Notes: generated by a model not told the origin, from the letters alone. A stretch of 64,000 bases of DNA from Agrobacterium tumefaciens (GCF_013318015.2 NZ_CP115842.1:1-64000), one strand, 5' to 3'. Positions 8,289 through 16,681 are shown, counted from the stretch's first letter. Made by a program: numbers and translations.

Positions 8289-8528
8289 ATGGAGACGAAA
8301 AAGACCTTGATTCGCGGTCTGGCGATTGATGTCATCGTTGTCGAAACGATGCATTCCGACAGCCTAGGCCACCTCTTCTATATCGCCATGATCTATGTCC
8401 GCGTCCGCAGGACTGGTGCGCAGCACCTTGTTCAGCGGACCCGTATCCCCGGAACCGCGCAGGCTCTTGCCCGCGACGTTCAGCGCCGAGGCATCCGAGC
8501 TCTGGAAACTTTCAAGCAAGCCGCATGA
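8289..8528 (+). CDS. Small unrecognised protein
   Basis: 79 aa, beginning METKKTLIRG. Start chosen at ATG 8289 because GGAG lies six bases before it; an in-frame ATG at 8277 has no ribosome site. No family was recognised. It is basic toward the C-terminus (RRTGAQHLVQRTR) and has no signal peptide or membrane segment. It lies just upstream of, and nearly touches, the next small gene, so the two are probably co-transcribed within element B. Confidence 0.5.
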   Translation: METKKTLIRGLAIDVIVVETMHSDSLGHLFYIAMIYVRVRRTGAQHLVQRTRIPGTAQALARDVQRRGIRALETFKQAA

Positions 8529-8548
8529 CAACCAGAAAGGGCACCCAC

Positions 8549-8824
8549 ATGAAAGCCGTGAAATTTGAAGGATGGGAACGTGACACTGACATCGCAGAGC
8601 ATGCATGGACGAACTATTACATGGCCGGAGAGGGCCCCGAAGACGACTATGACATGGTGATCATCGGCGAGCCCGATCAAGAAGCTCCCGCATCTTGCGA
8701 AGTCATCGGTTTTCGTGACGGAGATCAGGTTGTCATTCACAAAAGTATCGAGGACGATTTTGAAACGGCATGCCGAACGGCAGAGATAGAGGCCCGTCGC
8801 GCTGCCATCCGGATTGTGAAGTGA
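8549..8824 (+). CDS. Small acidic unrecognised protein
   Basis: 91 aa from ATG 8549, which has AAAGG seven to eight bases upstream; an in-frame ATG at 8525 overlaps the previous stop (ATGA) and is an alternative giving 99 aa. The sequence is acidic (GEGPEDDYDMVIIGEPDQE) with an Arg-rich tail. No family recognised. Its position between integrase and mobilization genes suggests an accessory or regulatory function, but nothing in the sequence states one. Confidence 0.5.
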   Translation: MKAVKFEGWERDTDIAEHAWTNYYMAGEGPEDDYDMVIIGEPDQEAPASCEVIGFRDGDQVVIHKSIEDDFETACRTAEIEARRAAIRIVK

Positions 8825-8834
8825 AAGGATGAAC

Positions 8835-9066
8835 ATGAACGACATCACGCAGATACCGACAGAACAGTTCCCGCTGAACTATCAACGTTACAATCGTCTG
8901 ATGGATGAAATCCGGGATGCCGCACGAGGCTTCGAACGAATGGGTATTATGGGATCTTGATCGACGGCTGATGGACATCCCCGCCGACTTGCTCGGCGTA
9001 TGGGAAACCATACACGAAACCGAACGCGCAATGCGCTCAGGCGCCATCCCGAAAGCGGATGGGTAA
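8835..9066 (+). pseudogene. Small gene with probable frameshift
   Basis: ATG 8835, with AAAGG six bases upstream, opens MNDITQIPTEQFPLNYQRYN..., which stops at 8960 after 41 aa. The +1 frame, open 8905-9066, continues with equally protein-like sequence, EWVLWDLDRRLMDIPADLLG and VWETIHETERAMRSGAIPKADG. The two halves read as one protein of about 75 aa split by a one-base change near 8935. A programmed shift or two separate short genes are possible. Confidence 0.4.
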
Positions 9067-9087
9067 AGACACCACCCGGAACGCCAG

Positions 9088-9105
9088 AAGGCCCTATACG
9101 GCCTT
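9088..9105 (+). terminator. Weak hairpin after small-gene cluster
   Basis: AAGGCC-CTATAC-GGCCTT followed by TAAAA, lying 20 bp after the last plus-strand small frame. Short stem and no clear T tract, so a weak terminator candidate. Confidence 0.35.
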
Positions 9106-9196
9106 TAAAATGGATTAGAAAGTGGACGCGGGGCCGGATCGGTCCCGTTTTCGTGTGGTCTGTCCCAGTGGCTGGAATTGCCGTCGTCACCCTGAC

Positions 9197-9472
9197 CTAC
9201 TCCGATCGGCTGGAAGCGAAGCCATCATCCTCTCCCGGATCACCTTCGTTCCATCCCGACCAGTCGAAGCCTGCCGGATCGACATCTGCAACAAGCTCTG
9301 CGGCTTCGAGAACAAGGGACGCACAACGCTCGATGTCCACCGCTCCGTCATCAAGCTCTTCCGAAAGCTTCCGATCTATCTCGGCGATCCTCTCCCGGGC
9401 GACGGCTGGCAATCCGAGATGGACGAGGATGTCGGCAAGTACGGGATAGCCGAGGGCGACATGATCGTTCAT
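9197..9472 (-). CDS. Unrecognised small protein, second gene of minus-strand pair
   Basis: 91 aa, MNDHVALGYPVLADILVHLG..., acidic, mostly helical in appearance, no signal or membrane segment and no family recognised. Its start codon overlaps the stop of the upstream 228-aa gene by 4 bp (ATGA), so the pair is translationally coupled. The length, overlap and composition make it likely to be a real gene of the element B backbone; its function is unknown. Confidence 0.55.
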   Translation of the reverse strand: MNDHVALGYPVLADILVHLGLPAVARERIAEIDRKLSEELDDGAVDIERCASLVLEAAELVADVDPAGFDWSGWNEGDPGEDDGFASSRSE

Positions 9473-10155
9473 GTCTTCGGCCCCTTCGTGTTTTCTGGAT
9501 CATCGCCCTCAGGTCCCCGATCAGGATTCGATTCGGGTTCCGGCGGCTTGGGCTGCGCAGCCTCCCACCGCGTCGCCTCCCGGAGGGCTGCGACGGCGAT
9601 CTCGTCATCTGTCGCACCGTTCATGCCAAGCGTGCGCAGAGACATCCAGTCCTGGACATAGATGCGGTTCCTCAGCCATTCCACCGCTCCCGGGGGAACG
9701 CGATATTCGAGAAGTTCACGCGCTCGTGCCGCCGATCGCGGGCGTTTCAAATCCTTCACCAGCCTCGACCATGTTGGTGCCACGCGGCTGGTGGTCGGGT
9801 AATGCATCATGTCGATACCGCGCTCCATCGCATATGCGGTCGGGCCGCGGTCCTCATCATCGAGATAGTCGAGGCTCGCCTTTCCGGAGGACGATGATTT
9901 CGACTCCCGGGAGGGAGCCGAAAGAGCTCCCGGGTGACGGTTTCCGAAAGAGAACGAGAATTCCGGCATTTGCGGCTTGACGGCAAGTAGCGCGGACAGG
10001 ATGCCGAGAAGTTGGAGCATCACCTTGCCCGCAGGATCAGCACCCCGGCGTTGCCGCTGGCGCTCCACAAGAGCGCGGCTAACCCGATCAGCGCAGTTTC
10101 GACGCCTCTTTTTCCGTTCTGGCTTCACCGTTTCCCTCTTTGCAACGCTTCCCAA
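9469..10155 (-). CDS. Unrecognised basic protein with one hydrophobic segment
   Basis: 228 aa. The N-terminus is strongly basic (KPERKKRRRNCADRV), followed by one hydrophobic stretch (about residues 44-58, KVMLQLLGILSALLAV), a low-complexity Ser-rich region near residue 85, then a soluble C-terminal half with WLRNRIYVQDWMSL. No family was recognised. It heads a two-gene minus-strand operon with the overlapping 91-aa gene. Its place among mobilization genes suggests a backbone role of the element, such as mobilization accessory or membrane coupling, but this is a guess. Confidence 0.55.
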   Translation of the reverse strand: MGSVAKRETVKPERKKRRRNCADRVSRALVERQRQRRGADPAGKVMLQLLGILSALLAVKPQMPEFSFSFGNRHPGALSAPSRESKSSSSGKASLDYLDDEDRGPTAYAMERGIDMMHYPTTSRVAPTWSRLVKDLKRPRSAARARELLEYRVPPGAVEWLRNRIYVQDWMSLRTLGMNGATDDEIAVAALREATRWEAAQPKPPEPESNPDRGPEGDDPENTKGPKT

Positions 10156-10241
10156 TAAGAAGGATGCGATTCAACAAGGACCGGCGCAAATCGCACCAAG
10201 GAAAGGCTTTATACTGAGCCAATCATGTGCATTCTACATTG

Positions 10242-11060
10242 ATGGCTCATCAATTCACGACTCTACGTTCGGCTGTAGAAAAGCTGCTTGAGGCAGAATA
10301 TTTCCTTGCGCATCTAGCTCAGGTTAGCGGTCCCGCATTCCAGTTCGAATTGAATGCATTCCTCTCGGCAAGCAGAAGCGTCACCTTCGTCCTTCAGAAG
10401 GTGATGTCTGAGGTGCCTGGATTCGCCACGTGGTACGCACAAAAACAAGCTGTGATGAGAACTGATACCGCGATGCGGTTCTTCATCGAGTTGCGGAACA
10501 TCTCACAGAAACAGGGGCCAGTATCATTTGTCGGGGGGAGCCTCCCGGGAGGAGGTTGGACCTACCGCTTTGTAGGACAGCCAAATGCATTGCCCGAGGA
10601 ACTGTCTGGGAGAGACATTGGCAGTTGCTGTGCGGTTCATATTGCTAAGCTGGCCACCCTACTGCTCGAATGTGCAGATGCGTTTCCGTTCCAGACTTGC
10701 CCCCGTCGTGCGTTCACTGAAGATGGCATGGCAGAACTTAGATACACATGGAGGGATGTTGAGACTGCTATCGGATTGCCGCGAGAATATACCGATGTGG
10801 GCGGCATCCCCGCATCCGAAAAACTCCGCATACTCAGCCGTGAAATCGAACCACTGGATCTGGCATCAATTCAACGAATAGCTGCCGGGCAGATTTTTGC
10901 CGGAAAGCAGGTTCTTAAATTCCCAGAGACGAGCGGACTAGATTTGGTGGATGACATCGCCACGATGATGGCTGACAACAACTCTGGAGCGGGAAGCTCA
11001 CGGAACCTGTTTCTCGATGCAATAATGAGACGCATCAAATCAATCGAGGAGGAAACGTGA
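10242..11060 (+). CDS. Unrecognised soluble protein
   Basis: 272 aa from ATG 10242 (a GTG at 10227 is in frame; neither has a clear ribosome site). Predominantly helical, cytosolic-looking, with an ELRNISQKQGPVSF segment near residue 84 that resembles part of HEPN-like proteins but lacks the expected histidine. No family assigned. It is convergent with the relaxase gene, separated by only 11 bp, and lies in a stretch whose codon and base use is less G+C-rich than the relaxase, so it may be an insert in the element backbone rather than a transfer gene. Confidence 0.6.
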   Translation: MAHQFTTLRSAVEKLLEAEYFLAHLAQVSGPAFQFELNAFLSASRSVTFVLQKVMSEVPGFATWYAQKQAVMRTDTAMRFFIELRNISQKQGPVSFVGGSLPGGGWTYRFVGQPNALPEELSGRDIGSCCAVHIAKLATLLLECADAFPFQTCPRRAFTEDGMAELRYTWRDVETAIGLPREYTDVGGIPASEKLRILSREIEPLDLASIQRIAAGQIFAGKQVLKFPETSGLDLVDDIATMMADNNSGAGSSRNLFLDAIMRRIKSIEEET

Positions 11061-11071
11061 CCTGACTTTGT

Positions 11072-12346
11072 TCACCGCCGATTTGAGAGAGCTCCCAAAG
11101 CCGAAGTAGATTCTGGAGGCCGAAGCGCGGCGATTTCCAGCCGCGTCTCTGCAAGCTGATACCCTACCTCTGTCAGATTCTGCCGCAGGTTCCGAGCCCG
11201 GGTTTCGGCCTCTCGCCTTCCGGCATCGGCGGTGGCGGCACGGTCGTGGGCATCGGAGGCAGCTCGACGCAGATCGTCCACTTCCGAGGCGACAGCCTCC
11301 CGGAGACGATCCTGAATTCTTGATTTCTGGAACCCATCCCAAAGGCTACGCAGAATGCCGGGCAGGCGCTGGAGGTGCGCCGCAGCCTCCCGGACGCGGG
11401 CGCCTTCTTCGCGGACCCGGTTCATCATCGACTTCGCCCGACGCTGTTCCCGCAATGCCTTATCCTGTGCCTGCAACGCGGCATTCGTTGCGGTCTTGGC
11501 GGCGGCAAGCAGGTGATCGGCATCCGCCTGCGCTCGTGCCGCCGACTCCCGGATCATGGCGGCATCGGCCTTCGTCGTGCTGATGACGGACTTCGCCTCC
11601 TCGCGGACTTCCAACGCCCTTTCCAAAGTCTTCTGTAACGCCTTGGCCTGTTGCTTCTCCGCCTGCCATTCCTGCCGCGACAGACGGCGGAGGCCGGGGC
11701 CGATTCGGGCGAGGCCGCAGCGGACGGCGACGGCATCGAAATAAGCGTCCTGCCAGCCGCGCATCGCCGCCTTGTAGGCGTTGTCGCCGCGTTTGTTCAG
11801 CACCTTCGGGTCTTCATCGTCACGGGGACCGGCCGCCATGATTTTGGCCTTGGCAACGAGGCCCGGGTGCAGACCAGCCGCTTTCATCTCCCGATCCCGA
11901 GGCAGGATGTAGGCATGGACATGCCACCTGGATTCGTCCTCATGCCGGACAACCGACACGAGACCGTCGCCGTAGAGGTCCCGGAGCCAGTCCACCGTCA
12001 TGGATTCCCATAGTTCAGCCTCGGCCCGCTTCGCTGGATCGGCGGCGACCTCATCCATGGTCAGCGGATGGCTCGCGACGACGGTCATCAGAGTGTGCTG
12101 GTCTTGCCTCACGCGGCGTTCCTTGCCGCCCTTCGGCGTTGTCCGGGCATCAGCGGCGGCTGCATCGTGCATCGCCTCGACCCGATCGATGTCCACGCCA
12201 TAGACGATCACGGCAGGGCGCGGCACCTCGACATGATGGCAGGCGGTGGGGTCCCGGCGTGCCTCTCCGAAGATGAAGGATGTGTTGCGCCCATTGCCGT
12301 CACCCTTCCGGCTGTAACCCTGCATGTGGATGAATTGAAACGCCAT
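11072..12346 (-). CDS. MobV/Pre-type relaxase with long coiled-coil tail
   Basis: 424 aa. The N-terminal domain (about residues 1-200) contains the relaxase motif H135-x-DESRW-H-x-H144, matching the H-x-DE-x3-H-x-H metal site of MobV/Pre enzymes, which nick oriT and lead the strand into a recipient using another element's conjugation machinery. Residues about 215-400 are a long Ala/Glu/Arg-rich coiled coil. ATG 12346 was chosen over an in-frame codon at 12367 because GGGAGG stands 6 bases before it and the paralogue at 1405 begins identically. It lies downstream of the rep-like gene on the same strand, across a 213-bp gap that may hold oriT. Confidence 0.8.
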   Translation of the reverse strand: MAFQFIHMQGYSRKGDGNGRNTSFIFGEARRDPTACHHVEVPRPAVIVYGVDIDRVEAMHDAAAADARTTPKGGKERRVRQDQHTLMTVVASHPLTMDEVAADPAKRAEAELWESMTVDWLRDLYGDGLVSVVRHEDESRWHVHAYILPRDREMKAAGLHPGLVAKAKIMAAGPRDDEDPKVLNKRGDNAYKAAMRGWQDAYFDAVAVRCGLARIGPGLRRLSRQEWQAEKQQAKALQKTLERALEVREEAKSVISTTKADAAMIRESAARAQADADHLLAAAKTATNAALQAQDKALREQRRAKSMMNRVREEGARVREAAAHLQRLPGILRSLWDGFQKSRIQDRLREAVASEVDDLRRAASDAHDRAATADAGRREAETRARNLRQNLTEVGYQLAETRLEIAALRPPESTSALGALSNRR

Positions 12347-12559
12347 CGCCCGCCTCCCGCCTGTCACAGGAAAATGGTCAGCGCCGGCGGCGCAGGAAAC
12401 AACGGAAACGAAGTCGTAGCGACGGACTAATACTTTTCCCTTCGGTCAAAGCGTCCACCCTTCGGGGAGGCCTTCCGCCGGACCTGGCAGGGGCCTTATC
12501 GCCGCCTCCCGGGCGACGAGGCAACCGGGAGGTTGCCATGGTGACGATCGTTGCCGCCG
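12347..12559. other. Gap between rep-like and relaxase genes, possible oriT
   Basis: 213 bp without a gene, containing short inverted repeats, for example AACC-GGGA-GGTT near 12523 and GTCG-TAG-CGAC near 12412. A relaxase usually acts close to its own gene, so this is the natural place for oriT, but no known nic consensus could be identified by eye. Confidence 0.3.
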
Positions 12560-14308
12560 TCACGCCGCGATGCGGCAAGTATCATCCCAACGTTCCGATG
12601 GATGATAAGGGGCCGACAGCCGACGCTTCGCCCAGCCCGGTTCATGGGCTTCCTGAATCGTCCGCATTCGAGCCTGCCGTTCGGCCTGTTCGTCAGTCTC
12701 GAATGGAATTTCGTCGTCTTCGGTCGGCGGTCGAGGCGTGATCCTGACGACTTTCGCCCCTTCGAAGAGATTCACGATGCTCCTCACGTCGTCTTCAATC
12801 TCGTCCTCATCCTCGATTTCGCAATCTTCGAAATGACCTAGGGTCCCTGTCGGGACAGTTGGCCTACATGTGTGAACGATATACCAGGCGGCTTCCGCCG
12901 CCTCGCGTATATCGTCCGACGATGCAGTTGCATCCATCGCCATGCGGGCCACGCGCAGGGCTTCCTCCGGCTCCGGTCCGAACGCCTCGTCCCACCACTC
13001 CCGCGCCCGCTTTTGCCATTCCCGGATGTCGAGGCCATCCTCTTCGGACAACCGGGCAGGATCGTAGTGCTGGACCATGATCATGGGTTCTGCCCACGGC
13101 GAATGCCGCCACTGTGGCAGGGACAGGCCGAGCACGATGTTGCCTGATCCATCAGCCCGCTCGTTCCGCGACTTCCGTTCCGGCTTCTCCGGTGGAACGG
13201 CAGGCAAGGTGCCATCCTCATGAACATCATCGTCGGTGTCGGTCGGCTCGCCGTCATCGGCCTTGCGTGACAGCTTCCTCACGCGCATCAGCTTGCCATC
13301 GCCGTGTCCGACATGGACGCGTACGACTTTCTCCTTGCTCTTGTTCAGGTCCCGCAGCCATTCCGCGAACGGCCCCAGCGGCTGCCAGATTTTCAGGCGC
13401 TGGGTCTGCCGATACAGCCACACGAGCTCGTCGTCGCACGCCGCGAGGGTGTCGGCGGGCTTGCTACAATATTTGACGATCTCCTCGACGCTCTGGACCC
13501 TGCCGTTGTCCTTCCACTCGGAGCCCATGAACTCATGCGTCTCCCGCAGGAACTTCTCCCACTCGCCTTTCATGTTGCGGGTCGGCCAGTAGATCACGTT
13601 GGCATGGACGTTATAGAGGACCGTACCCGGCGCATACCGATCCGTCATGCCGCGCTGTTCCGCCGTCTTCCTCGTGAATTCGATCCCCCGGAAGACGACC
13701 TCGACGCCGTATTTCTTGACCCGGTGCGCCCATTTCGAAATCCGGCGGGAGAGCGCTTGGATTTCCTCACGGAGGGTCCCGAAGGCCGGGACGGGCTGGG
13801 GAGCGGTGAACACGGCATAACGCATGTACTTGCCGATGTAAGCGGTCTTGTGGCTGGTGCCGGACATGAAAAGCTTTAAGGCATTGACCATCGGACGACG
13901 ATCACGGGCGGCGACCGTCGGAAGGAACCGCACCGCCAGATAGACCGGAAGCGATTCCACAATGCCCGTCACGGCGGAGATCAGTGTCACGTCCCCGTCG
14001 CGGATGACGTTGATGCCGCCGCGAGCCAACGCCGATGCGATATGCTCCGTCTGTTCAGTCAGAAGCCGGGAAGCGGCAGCGCGCTTCGCCCAGGCAACAG
14101 GGTCCATCTCCCATCCGGTATTCGATTGCAGAACGTCGTGATGGGATTTCTTCGCAGGCCCGTTCGCAACCATCTCCATGGCGGTGCGGGCTGCCAGAGC
14201 TTCGGCGGCGCGTTTCGCGAGGCCAGACATGGCGTTGTCAACAATTTGGTTTTGAAAAACAGTCTTCGGCGCGGCTTCGGATGGTGAATATCCGCGCCGG
14301 GCGCTCAA
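12560..14308 (-). CDS. Rolling-circle Rep-like protein (HUH motif)
   Basis: 582 aa. Residues about 163-283 resemble the plasmid rolling-circle Rep core: RYAVFTAP (motif I position), YNVHANVIYWP (HUH-like motif II, about 232-242, with one His replaced by Asn) and EIVKYCSKPAD (motif III-like Tyr and Lys, about 276-286). Such proteins nick a double-strand origin to start replication. The N-terminal 150 residues and the acidic C-terminal third (EDEDEIEDD near 510) are not recognised. It is transcribed toward the relaxase. A role in replicating the excised element is inferred; the altered HUH motif makes assignment tentative, and the protein may be divergent. Confidence 0.6.
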   Translation of the reverse strand: MSARRGYSPSEAAPKTVFQNQIVDNAMSGLAKRAAEALAARTAMEMVANGPAKKSHHDVLQSNTGWEMDPVAWAKRAAASRLLTEQTEHIASALARGGINVIRDGDVTLISAVTGIVESLPVYLAVRFLPTVAARDRRPMVNALKLFMSGTSHKTAYIGKYMRYAVFTAPQPVPAFGTLREEIQALSRRISKWAHRVKKYGVEVVFRGIEFTRKTAEQRGMTDRYAPGTVLYNVHANVIYWPTRNMKGEWEKFLRETHEFMGSEWKDNGRVQSVEEIVKYCSKPADTLAACDDELVWLYRQTQRLKIWQPLGPFAEWLRDLNKSKEKVVRVHVGHGDGKLMRVRKLSRKADDGEPTDTDDDVHEDGTLPAVPPEKPERKSRNERADGSGNIVLGLSLPQWRHSPWAEPMIMVQHYDPARLSEEDGLDIREWQKRAREWWDEAFGPEPEEALRVARMAMDATASSDDIREAAEAAWYIVHTCRPTVPTGTLGHFEDCEIEDEDEIEDDVRSIVNLFEGAKVVRITPRPPTEDDEIPFETDEQAERQARMRTIQEAHEPGWAKRRLSAPYHPSERWDDTCRIAA

Positions 14309-14310
14309 CT

Positions 14311-14413
14311 AGCCGTCAACGGCGAGTTTACAATCTCAGCAATGTCGTTCAGCATTCTGGAACATCCTGTAAAAACCGCCGGAGAGGGGCCAACCTCGTT
14401 GATGGCGGTTTTT
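14311..14413. terminator. Bidirectional terminator in conserved element segment (copy B)
   Basis: AAAAACCGCC (14371-14380) pairs perfectly with GGCGGTTTTT (14404-14413) across a 23-nt loop, with A and T tracts on both sides. The upstream 60 bp, including a GTTC-N9-GAAC inverted repeat (about 14347-14363), is homologous to 2388-2492 in element A. It lies between the divergent rep-like and DUF262 genes; the repeat may be an operator for rep. Confidence 0.8.
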
Positions 14414-14507
14414 CTATGCTCGATCGTGGGCGAGCCAGCGTCAACACCAAGCCACTTTCAGTTGACCAATGAATCACATACCTTCCAAGCCCAACATGGA
14501 GAAAACT

Positions 14508-15617
14508 ATGCTCAGTGCAGAGATCGAAGACGCTCAACGCAGTGTCAAAACCGATGCCTACCAGATGTCTATTGGTGAAATAGTCACGATGTATGACGAC
14601 AAGGAAATCGTCATCGACCCAGATTTTCAGCGGATGTTCCGATGGGAAGTTGGCCAAAAATCAAAGCTGATAGAATCGCTTCTGCTCGGCATACCTCTTC
14701 CGTCAATCTTTGTATTCGAGAAGAATGACGGCACATGGGAGCTCATTGACGGCCTTCAGAGGATCTCGACCATCTTAGAGTTTATGGGGAAACTGAGGGA
14801 GGAGAATGGTGACCTTCGTCCACCATCGGTCCTTGAAGCAACGAAATATCTTCCGTCGCTTCACAATGGTGTATGGGAGAAGTCTGAACGACTGGAATAT
14901 ATCCCCATGAACGAGCAGGCGCCGATCGACAAAAGTCACCAGATCGCAATCAGGCGCGCTCGAATCGGCGTCGAAATCCTAAAGCGCCCAAGCGACGATC
15001 AGACCAAATTCGATCTCTTTCAACGGTTGAACGCAGGGGGAACCCAAGCGAATGCTCAGGAACTTCGCAATTGCGTGATGCTGATGGTCAACAAGAATTT
15101 CTTCGCAGGAATCAAGGTGGCTGCAGAGTCAGCACAGTTTCAGAAAGTAACAAACATTTCTGAAGATCAGGCTTCGAAACAGCGCCATATGGAACTTGCT
15201 GTCCGATTCCTAGTCCATACGAACGTACCTTACGATGGGAAACTAGATGTCGAAGAATATATAGACGAGGGAATTATTTCACTCGCCATAGCCGGAGATC
15301 GCGCTACCGCGGTTAAGCAGGTCACTGAGACTTTCGATCTCCTCGACAAGGCGGCTGGCGGGGATGCCTTGCGCAGATGGGAGAACAATCATCCCTCAGG
15401 AAAAATTGGCCTGGTAGCTCTTGAAGGCATCGCGGTGGGAATTGCTAAAAACCTAGACCGCATCAAGGCGAAACAAGACCCGGTCGGCTTTGTCCGTGAC
15501 CAGATTAAGTCCTTTTGGGTCCAAGACGGCGTCAAAGGCCTGACGGCGCCCGGGATGCGCGGCACCACAAGAATTCAAAGGACGGTACCATTCGGAGAAG
15601 AATGGTTTGCCGTATGA
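14508..15617 (+). CDS. DUF262 domain protein, first gene of DUF262-HEPN pair
   Basis: 369 aa. The N-terminal domain is DUF262 (ParB-like nuclease/NTPase fold, as in the GmrS half of GmrSD): DPDFQRMFRW (about residues 38-47), LIESLLLGIPLPSIFV (about 53-68) and the catalytic-type motif LIDGLQR (about 78-84, normally DGQQR). DUF262 proteins occur in modification-dependent restriction and other defence modules. Start at ATG 14508, which has GGAG six bases upstream; ATG 14469 is also in frame. Its stop overlaps the HEPN gene start (ATGA), indicating stoichiometric co-translation. Cargo of element B, directly after the conserved terminator. Antiphage or toxin-antitoxin function is inference. Confidence 0.82.
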   Translation: MLSAEIEDAQRSVKTDAYQMSIGEIVTMYDDKEIVIDPDFQRMFRWEVGQKSKLIESLLLGIPLPSIFVFEKNDGTWELIDGLQRISTILEFMGKLREENGDLRPPSVLEATKYLPSLHNGVWEKSERLEYIPMNEQAPIDKSHQIAIRRARIGVEILKRPSDDQTKFDLFQRLNAGGTQANAQELRNCVMLMVNKNFFAGIKVAAESAQFQKVTNISEDQASKQRHMELAVRFLVHTNVPYDGKLDVEEYIDEGIISLAIAGDRATAVKQVTETFDLLDKAAGGDALRRWENNHPSGKIGLVALEGIAVGIAKNLDRIKAKQDPVGFVRDQIKSFWVQDGVKGLTAPGMRGTTRIQRTVPFGEEWFAV

Positions 15618-16306
15618 GCAAGGCATTCACCGAAGACGAGTTCAGCGATCAGATCACTCAAGACCGCACATGGCGCTTGAGAGAGATTTCTGATCTGAAA
15701 TCTGCTGTCCAGCGAGCAGACAGAACACTTCAAACTGTTCTCCTTAGAGCCCTTGTTACCGTGTGTTACGCACACTGGGAAGGGTATGTAAAATTCACAG
15801 CGATGAAGTACATGGACTTCATCGCAAGGAGGAAGTTTCAGTATTCGGAACTCAACGCACAGTTCCTGCGGAATTATTTCCTTCCGCGATTAGCAGCATT
15901 ATCAACGAATAAAACAAGCATGAAAGATAGATGTAGCCTCGTTGACGAGATATTATTCTCATCAGACAAGAGGTTCTCAAAAACAAACGTCGACTTGATC
16001 AACACAAAGGCAAATTTAAATTACGATGTACTGAAAGATATCTGTACCGTTTGCGGTGTACCCGTGGAAGCCTTTTCGGATTCGGAAACATTTTTGGACG
16101 TTTTATTGTTGAAGCGCAGAAATGAAATAGCTCACGGTGAAAACACGTTTGTGGCTGTTGAGGACCTTGATGACATTGCGGATAAAACAATCGCACTCAT
16201 GCGCGCCTTTGGCGATTCCGTGGAGAACCAGATCGCGACGAAGGGATATCGCGCCGACGTTCAGCCAGCAGCGCTAGGCCCAGCCGCCGCAGAACTCCAA
16301 GGCTAG
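15614..16306 (+). CDS. HEPN nuclease of the MAE_28990/MAE_18760 type
   Basis: 230 aa, all-helical. The HEPN RNase signature R-x4-H is visible as RNEIAH (R169 to H174), preceded by the characteristic VCYAHWEGYVK segment near residues 50-60 of this HEPN subfamily. HEPN proteins with intact R-x4-H are typically ribonucleases used as toxins in defence and toxin-antitoxin systems. The start ATG 15614 overlaps the DUF262 stop. Composition is notably more A+T-rich than the element backbone, consistent with cargo of different origin. The partner DUF262 protein could restrain it or sense invading DNA; which applies cannot be told from sequence. Confidence 0.8.
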   Translation: MSKAFTEDEFSDQITQDRTWRLREISDLKSAVQRADRTLQTVLLRALVTVCYAHWEGYVKFTAMKYMDFIARRKFQYSELNAQFLRNYFLPRLAALSTNKTSMKDRCSLVDEILFSSDKRFSKTNVDLINTKANLNYDVLKDICTVCGVPVEAFSDSETFLDVLLLKRRNEIAHGENTFVAVEDLDDIADKTIALMRAFGDSVENQIATKGYRADVQPAALGPAAAELQG

Positions 16307-16402
16307 ATGGTTTGGTAAAGCCGGCGGCGAAGGCGTGCATTCTGTCAACTGGACGACTCCGAAAATAGCGATCATGAAAACCCAAAGTTATAATTGTTGA
16401 CA

Positions 16403-16423
16403 CCCCCACAAACTACCCCCACA
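16403..16423 (+). repeat. Paired CCCCCACA repeats, right arm of element B
   Basis: CCCCCACA at 16403-16410 and 16416-16423, 13 bp start to start, identical in spacing and orientation to the pair at 6146-6166. Both pairs lie inside element B, 60-85 bp from the att cores; probable recombinase arm sites. Confidence 0.6.
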
Positions 16424-16486
16424 TTGTTGACGCGACATTGAGCAATGCTTTGAAATTGCAACGGAATCTAACTTGGCCGTCCGGCT

Positions 16487-16502
16487 CCAGGTTCCCCAGC
16501 CA
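16487..16502 (+). other. Attachment-site core, B/C junction
   Basis: Second copy of CCAGGTTCCCCAGCCA, direct repeat of 6077-6092. With it, element B is bounded at both ends. Sequence beyond it again leads into an integrase N-terminus (19166), as expected if a third element joined at the same site. Confidence 0.7.
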
Positions 16503-16681
16503 ATCCTCCCTAAAAGCCCTTAACTCCCTGATTTTCCAGTCGTGCCGGATGTCGTTTTGGCATCATTGGCGACCTGATGCCTAAAACTGGTGCCCAGAGG
16601 TCATGCCCACGCAAAAAATATGCGATGGACGAACTTCCGGGCAAAGACAGGGCATTCGTGTAAGCGGCAAGCTGAGGCCGT

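Larger units (their letters stand above)
16307..16659. other. Right end of element B and left end of element C, non-coding
   Basis: No gene. Holds the second CCCCCACA pair (16403-16423), the att core (16487-16502) and then about 150 bp that would be the leader of the element C integrase, cut off from it by IS66. Confidence 0.6.

Noticed and set aside
10242..11060. HEPN toxin call for the 272-aa protein
   Set aside because: The ELRNISQKQG segment lacks the histidine of the R-x4-6-H motif, so the family was not assigned.
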